NCBI GenBank assembly: GCA_004335835.1 | Contig: RWJK01001453.1 | Span: 1 to 64,000, forward strand | Source: Scenedesmus sp. ARA3 | Taxonomy: Eukaryota; Chlorophyta; Chlorophyceae; Sphaeropleales; Scenedesmaceae | DNA: 64,000 nt | Direction of reading: 5' to 3' | Shown: positions 36,401 to 47,593 of the stretch, piece by piece | How the letters are laid out: each line of letters opens with the position of its first letter | Numbering within the stretch: the first letter of the stretch is position 1 | Translations under genes and position numbers: made by a program | Notes under the pieces: generated by a model | Databases searched by the model: none | What the model was told of the DNA's origin: nothing | Seen by the model: the letters and a program-made list of their open reading frames with translations, nothing else

Positions 36401-38793
36401 TCGTCCTGGTCACGCACGCTGTTCAGCAGCCGCAGCAGCCAGCCACTGCAGGGCGCAGACACGAGACCGCACACAAAGAGACATGTTTGATTGGCGACAC
36501 AGGCTTCACACTGCTCCTGCAAGAGCTGCGCAAGTGCTGTACGCCCAGAACTTCAAGATATGATAAGCCAAGCCAGCAACTACAAGTCATGACGCCGCTG
36601 TCACAGCAGCAAACTATTGCAATTGCTCACCGCTCGGAAAACTGGCTGAACACGTCGTACGCATCCTGCACCAGCAGCGACAGCTGTGACAGCATCACCG
36701 TCTGCCGCTGCAGCGCTGCATGCGGCAGCGCCAGCAGGTAGTCCTGCACCAGCACGCAGCGCTGCAGCAGCTGGTGGCAGTTGTCGTAGTGGTAGTGCGC
36801 GCCGCGCCGCAGGTCATGCAGCAGGCACAGCGCCTGGCAGTAGGGCACCAGCGACATCGGCACCGGCCTGCTGTGCCTGCGCAGCAACGAAACATGCGGA
36901 ACGGGCGAAACAGGCAGAACACAAAGGCGGGTCACACTTCAATCCTCATGTGCAGTACCATGTGCGGTAGCACGCAAGCATCAGAATGGCTGGCAGCAGC
37001 TGCAGCCTATTTGCTGGAGGGTGTGACTTGCACTGTTGAGGCATGTCACGCTGCTGCTGTGGTTGGGCAAGCGAGGCCTCTCTGCCAACACTGCCGAACA
37101 AGCAGCAGCAGCAACTGCAGCGGACACGGCCACTGTTGCACAGCATCACAAATGCTTCCACGGCCACTGCAGGTGTATGCTCTGCACCAGCACTCAAGCT
37201 GTTGCTGCAGGCATTCGATGTTTGCTCTGTTGCTATTTATAAAACTTCTGCTCCCTTCTGCATGTACGCCTGCTCATCATCTGTGCTGCTGGCCAGCTGC
37301 GCACCTGAACAGCCGCCCGTTTGCTGTGATGCGCAGCACCTGCATCCCCTTCATCTCCTCGAGAATCACGTTGCTATCAGCAGCTGCCTCCGGCGCAGCC
37401 GCATCATCGTCCAGCGGCTGATGCATGCCAGCAAACGACACACCCAGCTGCAGCGGACCTGACAAGTCGCCTGAGCGGCTGCCCTGCCGTGGCGTGACAG
37501 TCGCATACCTACACAGCACCGCAGCATCAGAGGAGCAGAGAGGGCGCACATGCCATCAGCAAGCAGTCAAGTGCACGCGCCTGGACACACGTGATGGTGC
37601 TGGCTGTGATGAGCTTGCAGGAATGTTTGGCTGGCCGCAAGCCAACCTGCCTGCTGCTGCTTATTTGAGCTCAAGACTCATCAGTTGCTGGCAGCAGCAG
37701 GCATGCTGCACGCTGCTGAGCTCCCATGCGCGACATCCCATAGCTGCTGCACCTGTTCAAGAAAGCACAACTGCTTGCAGGACAGCTGCAGGACATATGC
37801 GCATGCTGCAGGCACAAGCTCAAATCACTTGCGCGCACAAGCACTGGTGCAGCCAACTGCATCTTGCGAGTAATGCCAGCGGAGGCCGCTGCTGCAGCTA
37901 CGTACGCTGCTGCATCCGCATACGCACCGGCTGAGAGTGTTAGCACTGGGCGTGTCGGGTTGAGCATCAACAGTCAGCCCTGCTTCCTCTGGCCTGCTGC
38001 CAGCACCCGCCCATGGCAGCGCCCCAGATGACGAGCGCTCAGTGATGGTAGGCATGCTGCTCTTGGTAGCTGCCTGTGTGCTGCTGCTCGGCTGCTGCGC
38101 AGCTGGCACCGTATCAGGCGCATGCTCCTGCTGCAGCTGTGTCCTGGTGGCCAGCAGAGCATGGCGCTCTGCTGCATCCAGCACGCCCAGCTGCAGCAGC
38201 CTGTGATCACTCAACTGCAGCAGCTGCTGGCCTGTAACCCCCTGCAGGACAGGTTGCAGCAGCAGCAGGTGCGATGAGGGCGCAGGCACTGCATCACAGG
38301 CCCATCAGCAGTGGCATAAGGACAGCAGCAGGTGACCTGTAGAAGTTCAGCTGGCTACAGCAGACACAGGAGCCTACGCCTTGCAGCAGAAAGTGGTAAT
38401 ACGTAGGCGTCTTGATATCCTTGACCCGGCTTGCCTACCTGCAGTGCGGTGAGGGATGCCTTCGGAAGCCCAAGCGTGGCAGCCCAGCTGGAGACATCCC
38501 CAGGCGCCCATGATGCAATGTCTGCCGGAAGCTCCGGGCTCACTTGGTCCCTTTCAACTGCGGGTGCAGCCTTTGCCGGTGCAGCAGGCTCTGTGGCAGA
38601 GAGTGGCACGCTCTGAGTCGGTGAAGGCGACCACCAAGCACATCAGCAGGTCTCCTCATCACACGTCTAGACACGCACCTGCTCTTTCGACGCGCAATGA
38701 TGCGCTGTTGACCTTTTTCCCCTGAGCAAAGCTCGGCTGATCAGCTGCTGCTGCTGCTGCACCATCGGGCCCTTTGCTCAGGCAGGCTCCCAT
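21909..38793 (-). CDS. Giant STAND/NLR-like protein: acylation motif, SAM, four-helix bundle, NB-ARC, TPRs, Gln-rich tail
   Basis: This is probably a signal-sensing switch ATPase of the NB-ARC class. I chained 22 exons: 38793-38713, 38612-38439, 38241-37928, 37508-37305, 36876-36631, 36445-35821, 35707-35312, 34971-34758, 34016-33832, 33358-33215, 33025-32814, 32615-32362, 31932-31675, 31289-31093, 30867-30790, 30557-30372, 29787-29602, 29360-29149, 28835-28520, 28113-27946, 27703-27583 and 27385-21909. Every phase matches, the lengths sum to 10,248 nt, and a single stop ends 3,415 aa. Order: MGACLSKG start, SAM (about 61-120), helical bundle (about 265-375), Ser/Gly linker, NB-ARC (about 681-1017), TPRs (about 1100-1640), low-complexity tail. 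The start is the least certain part. Exon 2 could instead join the upstream membrane-protein exon through a donor at 38805/38804, also in phase. Domain calls come from motifs read by eye; transcript data would settle both ends. Confidence 0.82.
28113..28245 (-). repeat. Acceptor-side copy of STAND exon 20
   Basis: The exon start GACCTGGGCGCCAGCCACCC recurs with few changes starting at 28237, 124 bp upstream of the real exon start at 28113. Confidence 0.88.
29775..30155 (-). repeat. Acceptor-side copies of STAND exon 17
   Basis: GCAGGTGGTGCGCCAGGC occurs at the real start (29787), at 29932 and, with TAG in place of CAG, at about 30151. The copies carry the exon sequence for LDEAQSL-like residues before diverging. 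Confidence 0.82.
31275..31515 (-). repeat. Acceptor-side copies of STAND exon 14
   Basis: The GGCTTCTGTCAGGTGGTGCT segment, followed by GGAGCGCGCGCAGTTCCTGG, starts at 31289 and is copied near 31390 and 31510. Divergence follows after the FLDM-equivalent codons. Confidence 0.85.
32362..34971 (-). other. NB-ARC ATPase module of the STAND protein
   Basis: Five exons encode the module. The P-loop is MLTGSHGVGRSMLA (residues about 708-721), with Arg where Lys is normal. Then comes YWIDLQGV (RNBS-A-like), FLDLLDNI as a likely Walker B (about 803-810), LQVVVVCEEPLSRI (RNBS-B/sensor region), CQGTPLALAVVCGLM (the GLPLA helix), a winged-helix-like stretch, and LFTMHKLVRDAARVL at about 999-1012, the MHD position with MHK. 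Confidence 0.88.
33700..34505 (-). repeat. Edge-copy array around STAND exon 9 (Walker B exon)
   Basis: The 5' edge of the exon (TGCAG|GCCAGCAGCTGATGACTG) starts at 34016. It is copied at about 34140, 34260, 34379 and 34501, spacing 119-124 bp. Each copy has about 60 bp of exon-like sequence and then diverges after CAGCAGCTGCTAAC. The 3' edge with its donor (CTGGATAACATACTGCAT|GT) is copied once downstream at about 33705-33745, offset about 129 bp. Confidence 0.92.
36340..36876 (-). other. Four-helix bundle, HeLo/MLKL/MCAfunc-like, in the STAND protein
   Basis: Exon 5 and the start of exon 6 give YHYDNCHQLLQRCVLVQDYL, then a helix with LSLLVQDAYDVFSQFSERGW, then LLRLLNSVRDQDDFNRLDQL. The pattern NC..L..R.......L, a middle helix ending in a polar turn, and RGWL.R.l.s.rD...F..Ld..L is typical of MLKL-type and plant MCAfunc N-terminal bundles. 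Assignment is by pattern only. Confidence 0.6.
38130..38515 (-). other. SAM domain of the STAND protein, split by an intron
   Basis: Exon 2 ends with DIASWAPGDVSSWAATLGLP and exon 3 begins GVTGQQLLQL, then SDHRLLQLGVLDAAERHALL. The W..xdV..Wl..lgl start and the G..LL.Ls...L..lGv...g.R..ll end are the SAM pattern. SAM domains usually oligomerise or recruit partners, which would suit clustering of a STAND switch. Confidence 0.8.
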
Positions 38794-41700
38794 GGCTGCT
38801 TTACGGAGCCTCCCCTGTCCATGAGCTTGCTGTACACATCATTCGCCGTTGCTTGCACAGCGATCAGCGGCACAGTCACCACGTTCCTGTCTGTAAAGCA
38901 TTCATGTGAACAACATTTCAATTATATTACACATTCTTAATGCGGTGCATGCTGCACTGGCAAAAAAAACCTGGATGCACTTGAAGTGCACTGGAGCAGA
39001 ACCACGAAGTGTGGCATCGCCAACAATTTCACAGCTGGTGTTGATGCCTGTGTTCGGGATGCTAGAAAACTTTGATAGGAGGCAAACCAGATAGTATTGC
39101 TGTACAGCAGCAGATGCACTTCGCTGTTAGGGATATGGCAGCAGTGCTGCCGCAGCACACAGACGACATGAGGGCTCCAAGGAGCGCATGTCACGTACTT
39201 CGGTGGTAAAGAGGCTCATCTCGTCCATGAAGAATGTGTTACAGATTGTCGGCAGGCAGGGAGCAGCAAGCTGAGATACAGAAAGCAGAGTAGGGTATGG
39301 CCTGATGCCAGGCTGGCACTACTAGTGCAGGTGCTGGAAGCAGTGACATGACATGCCATTCTTGTGTACACCAACGAGCTCCCTGAAGAGCTTCACCCAG
39401 ATGATAATTGATACATTCCGTGATAGAAATTGCAGCTTGTTGTGTGACATGAACAGAAGAAAGAGGTTGTGCGTCACGCAGTGCAAGCAGCTACACCAAA
39501 GTAGGTGGCTCTGAAACAGGAAGCCGCAAGCTGCCTCACAGTGCATGACAGTGCTTTGCTTTCTTCCTTCTAATTTGTTGTTACCTGCGTTGCTGCCAGC
39601 TTGGGGCAGACCAGTTTGAAAAGGCTGCGAAGCATGGATCTGAAACAGGCAACGAACTGGCTGCCGGGATAGGCATGCGGCCGCGCAGTTACTGCCTGAT
39701 AGTACTGCCGCCACATGAAGAAAGGGCTTCATGCACCAGCAACACAAGCAGTCACGTGAGAGCTCAAGCGGCTTCACGTTTTAAGGTTGTAAGCATACGT
39801 GTTACACGACGGGAACACAGCCCGTGTCTCACTGCAGCGCAAGATAACACCGTCCTTTCCACACACCAAAAGGCACGAGAACCAGTCAGCAATGCTGGCC
39901 CCCTTCTGTCTAGCCATGCATGTACGACGCCGCACTGCGTACCTGCAAATGCATGTGGCATCCCCACCTGCCAATGCATACCAACTGCCAATGTGAACCA
40001 CCTGCCAATGCAGACCATCCAGGTTGGTGTCCTCGGAGGTTGGTAAGACATAGTACAACATGAAGCAGCTGATGGCACGATCCACATGACCACGTGCCAC
40101 AGCACACACAGACCTGCAATAGATCATCCATCACAATGCATCAACTGCACATCAACCAAAATAATATGTATGTAATGCGGCAACGTTGTGCAGCCCAAAT
40201 AACACAATATTCAACTTCCATGTCTGCAGGAAAGCACACAGAACCCAACACCTGCCATCCACCTGACCTGCTCCCGCTAGCCAGGAATGTGCTCAACACT
40301 GCCCTGCTGGCAACACAGCAACCCGCTGGCATCCGTTGTACCTTGCAATGCGAGGTAATGTCTAAATCCTGCCCATTATGCAACACTCGCACAAACGTGC
40401 AAACTAATGCTGCCAAAATGGCAACAACAGGCCCGCCCACTGGCACGACTGAGCAGTGTGCCTAGTGAAGGGTGCCGGTTGCTGCATGTGCACTATGCAT
40501 GGCAAAGAAGTCCCTGCAGGATCAGCCACCATCGCCTCACCACTGGCACACAGCAAGTAGGCTCAACACAGCATCATTGGTGAGCTCAGCACAGCATATC
40601 CAAAGCTCGCCATTAGCCCAGCACAGCATATCCAAAGCAATAACCCCAGTCTGCTTGCGGCCCTGGTGCAAACAGCACGACGCTCCCAAGCAACAGGCTC
40701 TGCAGCGGAAGCACAACAACTAGCGGCAGCTGCAGAGCAGCATCATGTGCATGCAAGCACCCGACAGTGCGTTTGGGCCGTAGCAGCAATGCAACGAGGG
40801 CCAAGAACATTCAAACATGTGCAACTGCAGTCCAGCAACAGCACAGAAAGGGTAGTAGTGACTGTGGAAAGAACCCATGGAAAAGCAGCTACTGTCAGGC
40901 ATGGAGTCAGTATCTGACGTTGCTGCTCAAAGCACACAGTAACTCGGGCAAGCAGAGTGCAGCAGCAGCTCGTGCGGATGCCGCTGTGGTCTCTAGCAGT
41001 TCCTTCATGTGCGCTAGCTGTTGCAACTGGCCTTTTCTTCTGGCCAGCTGCGCTGTAATGCACGTGCCCAGAGGCTGGGGCTGCATGCGCCTGTAGAAAT
41101 CGTGTTGCGAGGACACTCCGCAATGATCAATGCGTGGCCTACCACTGCAAAGCAGCGGCAGGGAAACTGTGTGCAGCTGAGGCAGCACGACCCCACACAC
41201 TGCGTGTCTCAACAAACCTGGCAAGCCAGAGCTGCCTGGGATCAACCAAGCGCTGCGGCCCAGCAGCCACAAGGCGAAAGCGCATATGCTGCATGTTAAA
41301 TACACAAAGTACAATGCTCCTGTGATGCGACGCAGAATGCGTAACCCACATTTGAGATAGGGAGGGCGCAAGGTAGCCCTCCCACGCCACGAGGAAACAG
41401 CCTGTGGCCAGCTGACTGCATGCAAACAACGGCGGAGGGCGGGTTGAAGTGCAACCACAGCCCGCGATGCAATCCCAACCCAATGTCAAGCACCCATGTG
41501 ACCTCATGTCTCCTGTGTGCCTCATACATACGAGAAAAGCTAGACTTTCAGCCGCGGAAGCTCAAAAACTCAGCGCACAAGCAAGACATGCATTCAAACA
41601 GCCCCATGCTCTGCCACTCTCAAACCCGCACAAAGCATCTGCTGATAAGAAACTGCAAGGAGCTGGCCGACATGCTGCCAGCTGTTGACTGGTGTCACCC

Positions 41701-44467
41701 CACGAATCATGGGGGCTCACTCGCGCACCAGCACAAACGCACATGTGCCCCGGTCCCCGGTTGCAGCAAAATCATCGCTAGCACAGCACACTTGCCCTGG
41801 CGAGCCACAATGCATATGCCAGAGGCCGGCACAGCATGGGGTGAAATGCACCACCTGTTCTGACAAGCACGAAAGCTTCCAAACACCCTAATAAGCCATG
41901 GCGCGGGTCTCCTGAACCTCTGACCGTGACTGAAACACTGAAACTGCAGGGATGCACGACGGACGATGGTGAAAGGCTAGGAAGCCGCTTGAAAGCTGGC
42001 GGGCAGTGCACAGTAAAAGCAGATAGCAGTGTGCAAGCATGAGTGCGCTGCTGGACTCCACAGCACCCAACAGGGGTGACGCGTAACAGGAACCGCAGCT
42101 CAACTCCAGCCTAACACATCAGATAATGCAAGTGTTCGCAGGTGCTGCACAAACAAGCAACACTCCCCGCATGGATTGTGCAACCCGCGACAGCATGGTC
42201 AAGCAAAATAATACGCACGGAACAGCCGCATGCGCCTCGCGGCTGTGCCACATCACAACCTGCATTACTGCATGGCACTGCATTGCTATGTTTGCTCCTG
42301 CCACAATACCCCAAAGGATGTTGACGTGCACTCCGCCGCCTTGGCAGCTGGCACAAGAAGAGGAGGGTGGATGGTGGATGGGAAGCATGCCTGCTTGGGG
42401 CCAGGATCAAACGATTAGGCGGGCCTGCATGCTCAAGCAAGCTGCACTCAAAATGGATGCGGTGAACGCCGCTGTAGCAGCCCCCAATAGGGCACCACAG
42501 CAACGAAATCCTGGCACGCTCCTCGTCAGCAGGAAGCTGGCACTGGTTGCACAGCTGTTGCTACAGCATATGCGGCTGTAGCGGGCCGAAGCAGCGTGAG
42601 CAGGAGGAAGGATGGAAGATCAGTGCAAGGTGTGCTAGACGGCAGACATGCGTGCCAACAAATACTTGTGCACTGCCGCGGCAAGCAAGCACGCAGTGCA
42701 CATACATTCACAGGACTACTACTGCCGTACAAGACAAGACAAGTGCACGCAACGAGCGCTCTCAGCCAAAAATGCATGCACACATGACACACGCATGTCC
42801 GGTCATACTACCAAAGTGCCACGGCCGGAAATTGCCGTGCTAAAATGCATCACCCACAAATGTACTACCGCGTTGTGTGGCGCACGCTCTGTTGTGCTGG
42901 CGTATCCCTGCACAGCAGAGGCTGACAGCGCAACCGTGTGCCACAGCATGTGCGAATCATGCGCAAACTGCCACACAACAGCATGAGCCACCCAATGCGC
43001 CGTGCATGATAGTAGGAGTGAAGAGGGAAGCAGTGGAGTACTGTACTAACAAGTGCAGGAAAGCACGCCACTGATGGACAGCTGAGGCCATCACGACAGC
43101 AGCAGGAAGAAGCAGCAAAGCACAAGCCGCGGAAAGATGACGCAGGAAAGCACACAGGCTGCTGTGCTTGCATCACCAGAAAGCCCATCCACAATGCATC
43201 AGCTAGCAACCGCTCAGTGACCTCTAAAGAAGTAGATGTACGTACACACAGCGCAGCCCACACGCCGCCGTTGAGAACAGCGTGTGCGCACACATATGTG
43301 GGTGTTGGTTGCAACTGATGCAGAACTGAAACCCACATGTGTGTGTGCACTGCATCAAGCTGTTGCTGCAGCTGACGGCGCAGCGCTCAGCATGCAGCAG
43401 CAGCCGGCACCCACACACCCATACAACATTACTACAGTCCCCGCCTCCAAAGCATAGCAGCGAAACCAAAATGCTTGGCTTGCATGCAGGCCCAAGCACC
43501 CCAACATTCTGACCGTCCACAACTGCAGATTCCCAACGTCCCAACGCCGCTAATTTCTTTCATTCCTTTCATTCCTTACGGGTATACCCTAAGCCCGCCT
43601 CGTGCAATATATACACCAAAGTAAGTGCCCCAGGGACGATTTATGACCCGCGGCGCTGCACAATGTGTTGCGCAGCATCTGGCACGTGCACACCAGCCTA
43701 AACACCAAATTAAAGTGACGATTGGAGCTTCACAGAACCTTTGCTCAAAGGGAAGCCAATGCGGGCATCCTCATGTAGCATGAACGCAACCATGCGTGGC
43801 GCAAACCCATGCGTGGCGCAAATCCTGCACCACGCCACAAGCATACTAGGCCATGCAACGAGCAAAGATGAAAGGGCATGGCGCCACACACAACGCTGGA
43901 CTCGGTGGTACATGCACACACAGAATGGCAGTGCAGCATACTGTCGCTGCTAGCGTCCCACTGTATGACGCGATTACTCCCAACGGCAGTTGTTGCACAT
44001 GAAACCTGATCCATTTCTATCCAAGTTCTCCCTGCCTGCCAATCAATCAGGCGTAGCTCAGCGCAGCAGGGGCTGAGGCTGGTCATCCCTTGCATCTGAA
44101 AATAGGTGCATTCAAGGGAAAGGAGCGTGCACGTGCCGCGAGGACAGCACCTTGCAAGCCCGCCTGAGTACCCCTGCGCAGCCCCGGACCACAAAACCAA
44201 GACGAGGCAAATCCTGCTGTCAAGGAACATCCTGCTGAGGAACATCCCTTGCGCTTCAGCTGCGCACCAGCCTGCCATCGATTGCACAGGCATGAACGCA
44301 CCTCAGCTTGATGTACCACCACACTGAACAAGCCGCCTTGCATCCATACGGTCAAACACAAAGTCAAACATGCGGTCAATGTAACGCACACAGGTCCGCC
44401 ACGCATGGGGGCCGCACCCAAAGCTGCCATGCTCCACCAAAGCAGCCCCCAGCTCCTTCCACAATCC
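38778..44467 (-). CDS. Tentative polytopic membrane protein, unknown family
   Basis: I do not recognise it. The 3' half is well supported by phase: an exon with SMLRSLFKLVCPKLAATQ (about 39640-39589), 39271-39197 (LAAPCLPTICNTFFMDEMSL), a small exon near 39110 (EVHLLLYSNTI), one at about 39063-38960 (IPNTGINTSCEIVGDATLRG), and 38890-38778 (NVVTVPLIAVQATANDVYSK) ending in TGA. Further up are 40113-40002 (SCFMLYYVLPTSEDTNLDG) and hydrophobic pieces near 40445-40380 and 42335-42170. A 5' piece at 44467-44320 starts LWKELGAALVEHGSFGCGP. Joins above 40.1 kb are not resolved. Its stop overlaps the start codon of the STAND gene by 16 nt. Confidence 0.45.
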
Positions 44468-44694
44468 TATACACAAATTACTTTGCACCGGTCACTGACC
44501 AGCCCATGCAACGAACATAATAACATGCAGCATCTCAGCGTCACAACAGCTCTTTGCATGCCAAGCAAGCGCTCGACATGCAACCTCCCCACTCCCATGC
44601 CTGCAAACTCAATGAAACCGGATTACGAAGCGTCCTGCAAGCCCACATCAAACCGTCCTGCAAACACGCCTTGCAGGACACATTTCCTGCAAGC

Positions 44695-47593
44695 TCAGGC
44701 CGCCAGCTGCTGGTGCTGCAGCTGCTGCATCAGCAGCCCAATCACTCCAGTCAGCACCTGGCTGCCACACTCTCCAAGCTCCCCGCGGTTCACAGAGTCC
44801 ACGAGGTCAGCCACATCACCGAGGTTTAGCTGGTCACCCAAACCCTGCTGCTGCGCGTTCTGCTGCTGCTGCTGCTGCGCCTGCATCATCTGCTGCTGCG
44901 CAGCATACTGCGGGGACGCGCACATGCCCATGCTGCCTGCAGGCGGCGCGTAGCCGCCATGCACTGCCATCATGGCCTGCGCACGCGCCTGCGGCGAGTA
45001 GCGCAGCATCTCCGCCTGCTGCAGCTGCTTTGAGCGCATCGCAGCAACCTCGGCAGCCGAGCCAGGCATAGCTGATGCAGCCGCAGCGGCAGCAGATACA
45101 CCGGAATCCAGGCTCTGGTACCTGAAAGCTGGCGACTGCGCATTGCATTGAGCTGCCTGCGGGCTGTAGCTTGTAAAGCCAGACAGCGTCCTCGGCAGCG
45201 GCCGGCGCTGCCAGCTCATGCTGCTGCCACCTGCATAGGGTGACACATAGCTGCAGGAGGATGAGCCGTAGGAGGTGTAACCGCCCATGCTGCTGTTGGC
45301 GTCATCCGGGCCCACCGATGACAGCAAGCTCGCAGAGTCGGGTGACAGCGGTGGGCTCGCAGATGACATCACACTGCCATACTCGCTGCTGAAGCCTGCT
45401 GCAGCCGCTGCATTGGCTGCAGCGCCGTAGCCCGCCCATGCGGCGGCGGCCTGCTGCTGCTTGATCTGCTGCTGCTGCTGCTGCAGCATGAGCAGCTGCT
45501 GCAGGTTCATGTTGTGCTCGTACATCGCCTGTGCAGCTGCTGCAGTGATGGACGCCTCGGCCAGGTGCTGCTGCTGCTGCTGCTCGCGCAGCGCGAGCAT
45601 CTGCTGCTGCTGCTGGGCTGTTGCCATTGCTGCAGCGCGCTGCGGGGAAGGCAGCGGCTCAGGGACCTCAGGGTCACCTGGCATGGCGCAACTGAACATG
45701 CCGCCAGCAGCAGCAGCCTCGCTGCCGCTGCCAAAGCCTCCAGAGGCCATGCGAGCCAGTGTGCTGCTGCTGCCGCCAGCATTGCCGTTGCGCACACCCA
45801 CATCAACAGACAGGCTGCGGCACAGCACCTGGTGCTCTGCGCATGGCACAGGCAGCGAGGGGTGGCGGCTCAGGCTGCCAGTCCCTGCAGCGTGCACTGG
45901 GGAGCCAGCGGCATGCCAGTCTTTGGCAGCAGCAGGCGCCTTGCCAGCGCTGCTCTTGCCGCCGCGGCGGTCCTTGTGTGCCTTGTGGCTGGGGCTGCTG
46001 CTGCCGCTGGCCGGTGCTGCTGCTGCTGCTGCTGTGGCGGTCTTGGGGCTGCTGCCGCCGCTGCTCTGCTGCTTCAGCTCATCAGGGATGTTGAGGTGGC
46101 TGTGGTCCGGCACGCGCAGCTCGTCAATGCTGCAGGAAAGGAAGAAACCAAACCGAATTGTGTGCAAAGCAGGTGGTGAGGAAGCAGGTGAGCACATCAC
46201 ACAGCAGCAGATGCATTGGATGGCGCAGCACGCAGCAAACAAGATGAGAGATGCACAAGGCTTGCCACAAGTTGCAAAGGTGAAGCAGCAGAGCGCCCAG
46301 GACGGATGTAACATGTTACTATGGAAGCCTCTTGAAGTGCCAGTCCACAGCAGCTGTGGCCCCGGCGGCTGCTCACCTGTGTGCGAAGAAGCAGATCTGC
46401 CGCTTGCAGTGGCTGCCGTCATTGTTGCGGCACAGCTGCGTGCGGTAGCGGCTGGGGTGCAGCCAGTACTCAAACAGGCTGCAGGAAAGTAAGCACAGGC
46501 AGGCGACAGTGCAATTGTCAGTGGCAGAAGGATCATGTAGGCAGGAACAGATGCAGAGCAACTGCGGGAGCACCGTTGCAGGTGCTAACCGCGCACTTGC
46601 TGGCAGCTGTAGATCAGGCGAGCACAATGCAGCCATCACACGTTGTGCCGGCACAGCTACGACAGATGTGCTCATGCATGCGACCGCTGCATGCTAAGGT
46701 TGCTGCATTCAGGTGCGACAGCCTCGGGGAGCATTGGCTGGGGCGCAGTTGCTGGCTCGCCGTCCAAGTATGTGAAAGAAGGCTGTGCTGGCGTGCTGTG
46801 ATTCACCAACCTGTGGCAGTTGGGGCAGTCATCCCCTCGGGGGCACTCCTTGCCCTGCAGGCGCACGCAAAGTGTGAAGGTCATGACTGCCTCGGGGACA
46901 ACAGCACCGGCCCGTGACGGCAGCTTCCGAAAACAGCAACCTCTGGCTAAGCAGGCAGGAAACTGCAAAAATTGCAATGTGTAGTCGTAATAACTATAGC
47001 AGAAAAGTAAAAGCGTAGGGTAGAGAGCTGCACGTATCGAGAGTGTCCATCGCAGCCGTGGCTCTCACCTCCTTTGTGTCTGGGCACGGGATGGCCAGGT
47101 AGGAATACACACGAGGGTCCCTGCGACGAGCCTTTTCTCCTGTAAACAAGAACGCGGCAGTCGGGCGTGAGCAGGCACGATGCCAGCTACAGACTCCTGC
47201 ATATACGACAGTGCTGAGCGCCTGGCCGCTCACCTGGGTGTGCCCAAGGACAGGTTGTCCATTCATGTGCAGCACGCTTAGCGCAGGGCAGCACCTTGTA
47301 GCAGTACCTGGATGCAAGCAAGACGAAAAAGTGTTGAGACTTCGACATGCAGTAAGGTTTGGAGTGCTCACAGCTAATGATACTCACATCCTGAACTCAT
47401 CGCTGTCGAAAAGCGCTGCCTGATCGTCCAGAGCATCTTGTGCCGTAGCTGCAGACGCCTGCAGACACGATGGTGTTGAAAGTCAGTTCAGCACGCCAAT
47501 TACTGGATGCCCGCGCCGCAGCTGCGTGTCACGCACCATCACTAAGTTCTTTTGCTCCAATCCAGGCCTAGGCGCCTCTGCCAGCGATACCAT
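44695..47593 (-). CDS. Arginine-rich tandem zinc-finger (RR-TZF) CCCH protein
   Basis: This is a plant-type TZF protein that binds mRNA in cytoplasmic granules and controls stability or translation. Seven exons are seen: 47593-47537, 47458-47388, 47307-47234, 47139-47069, 46854-46811, 46478-46377 and 46129-44695, giving 617 aa. The arginine-rich region gives [11 protein letters not shown], then an additional C-H-C-H finger (C-x5-H-x4-C-x3-H) ending [19 protein letters not shown]-1 is [20 protein letters not shown] (C-x8-C-x5-C-x3-H). CCCH-2 is C-x7-C-x4-C-x3-H ending [10 protein letters not shown], preceded by [13 protein letters not shown]. The last exon is a Ser/Ala/Gln-rich tail with [17 protein letters not shown]-2 has two more residues than the usual C-x5. 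No ankyrin repeats precede the fingers. Confidence 0.94.

Noticed and set aside
45461..46492. 343-codon plus-strand open frame opposite the TZF tail
   Set aside because: It is an antisense shadow of the Gln/Ser-rich last exon; no independent motif.
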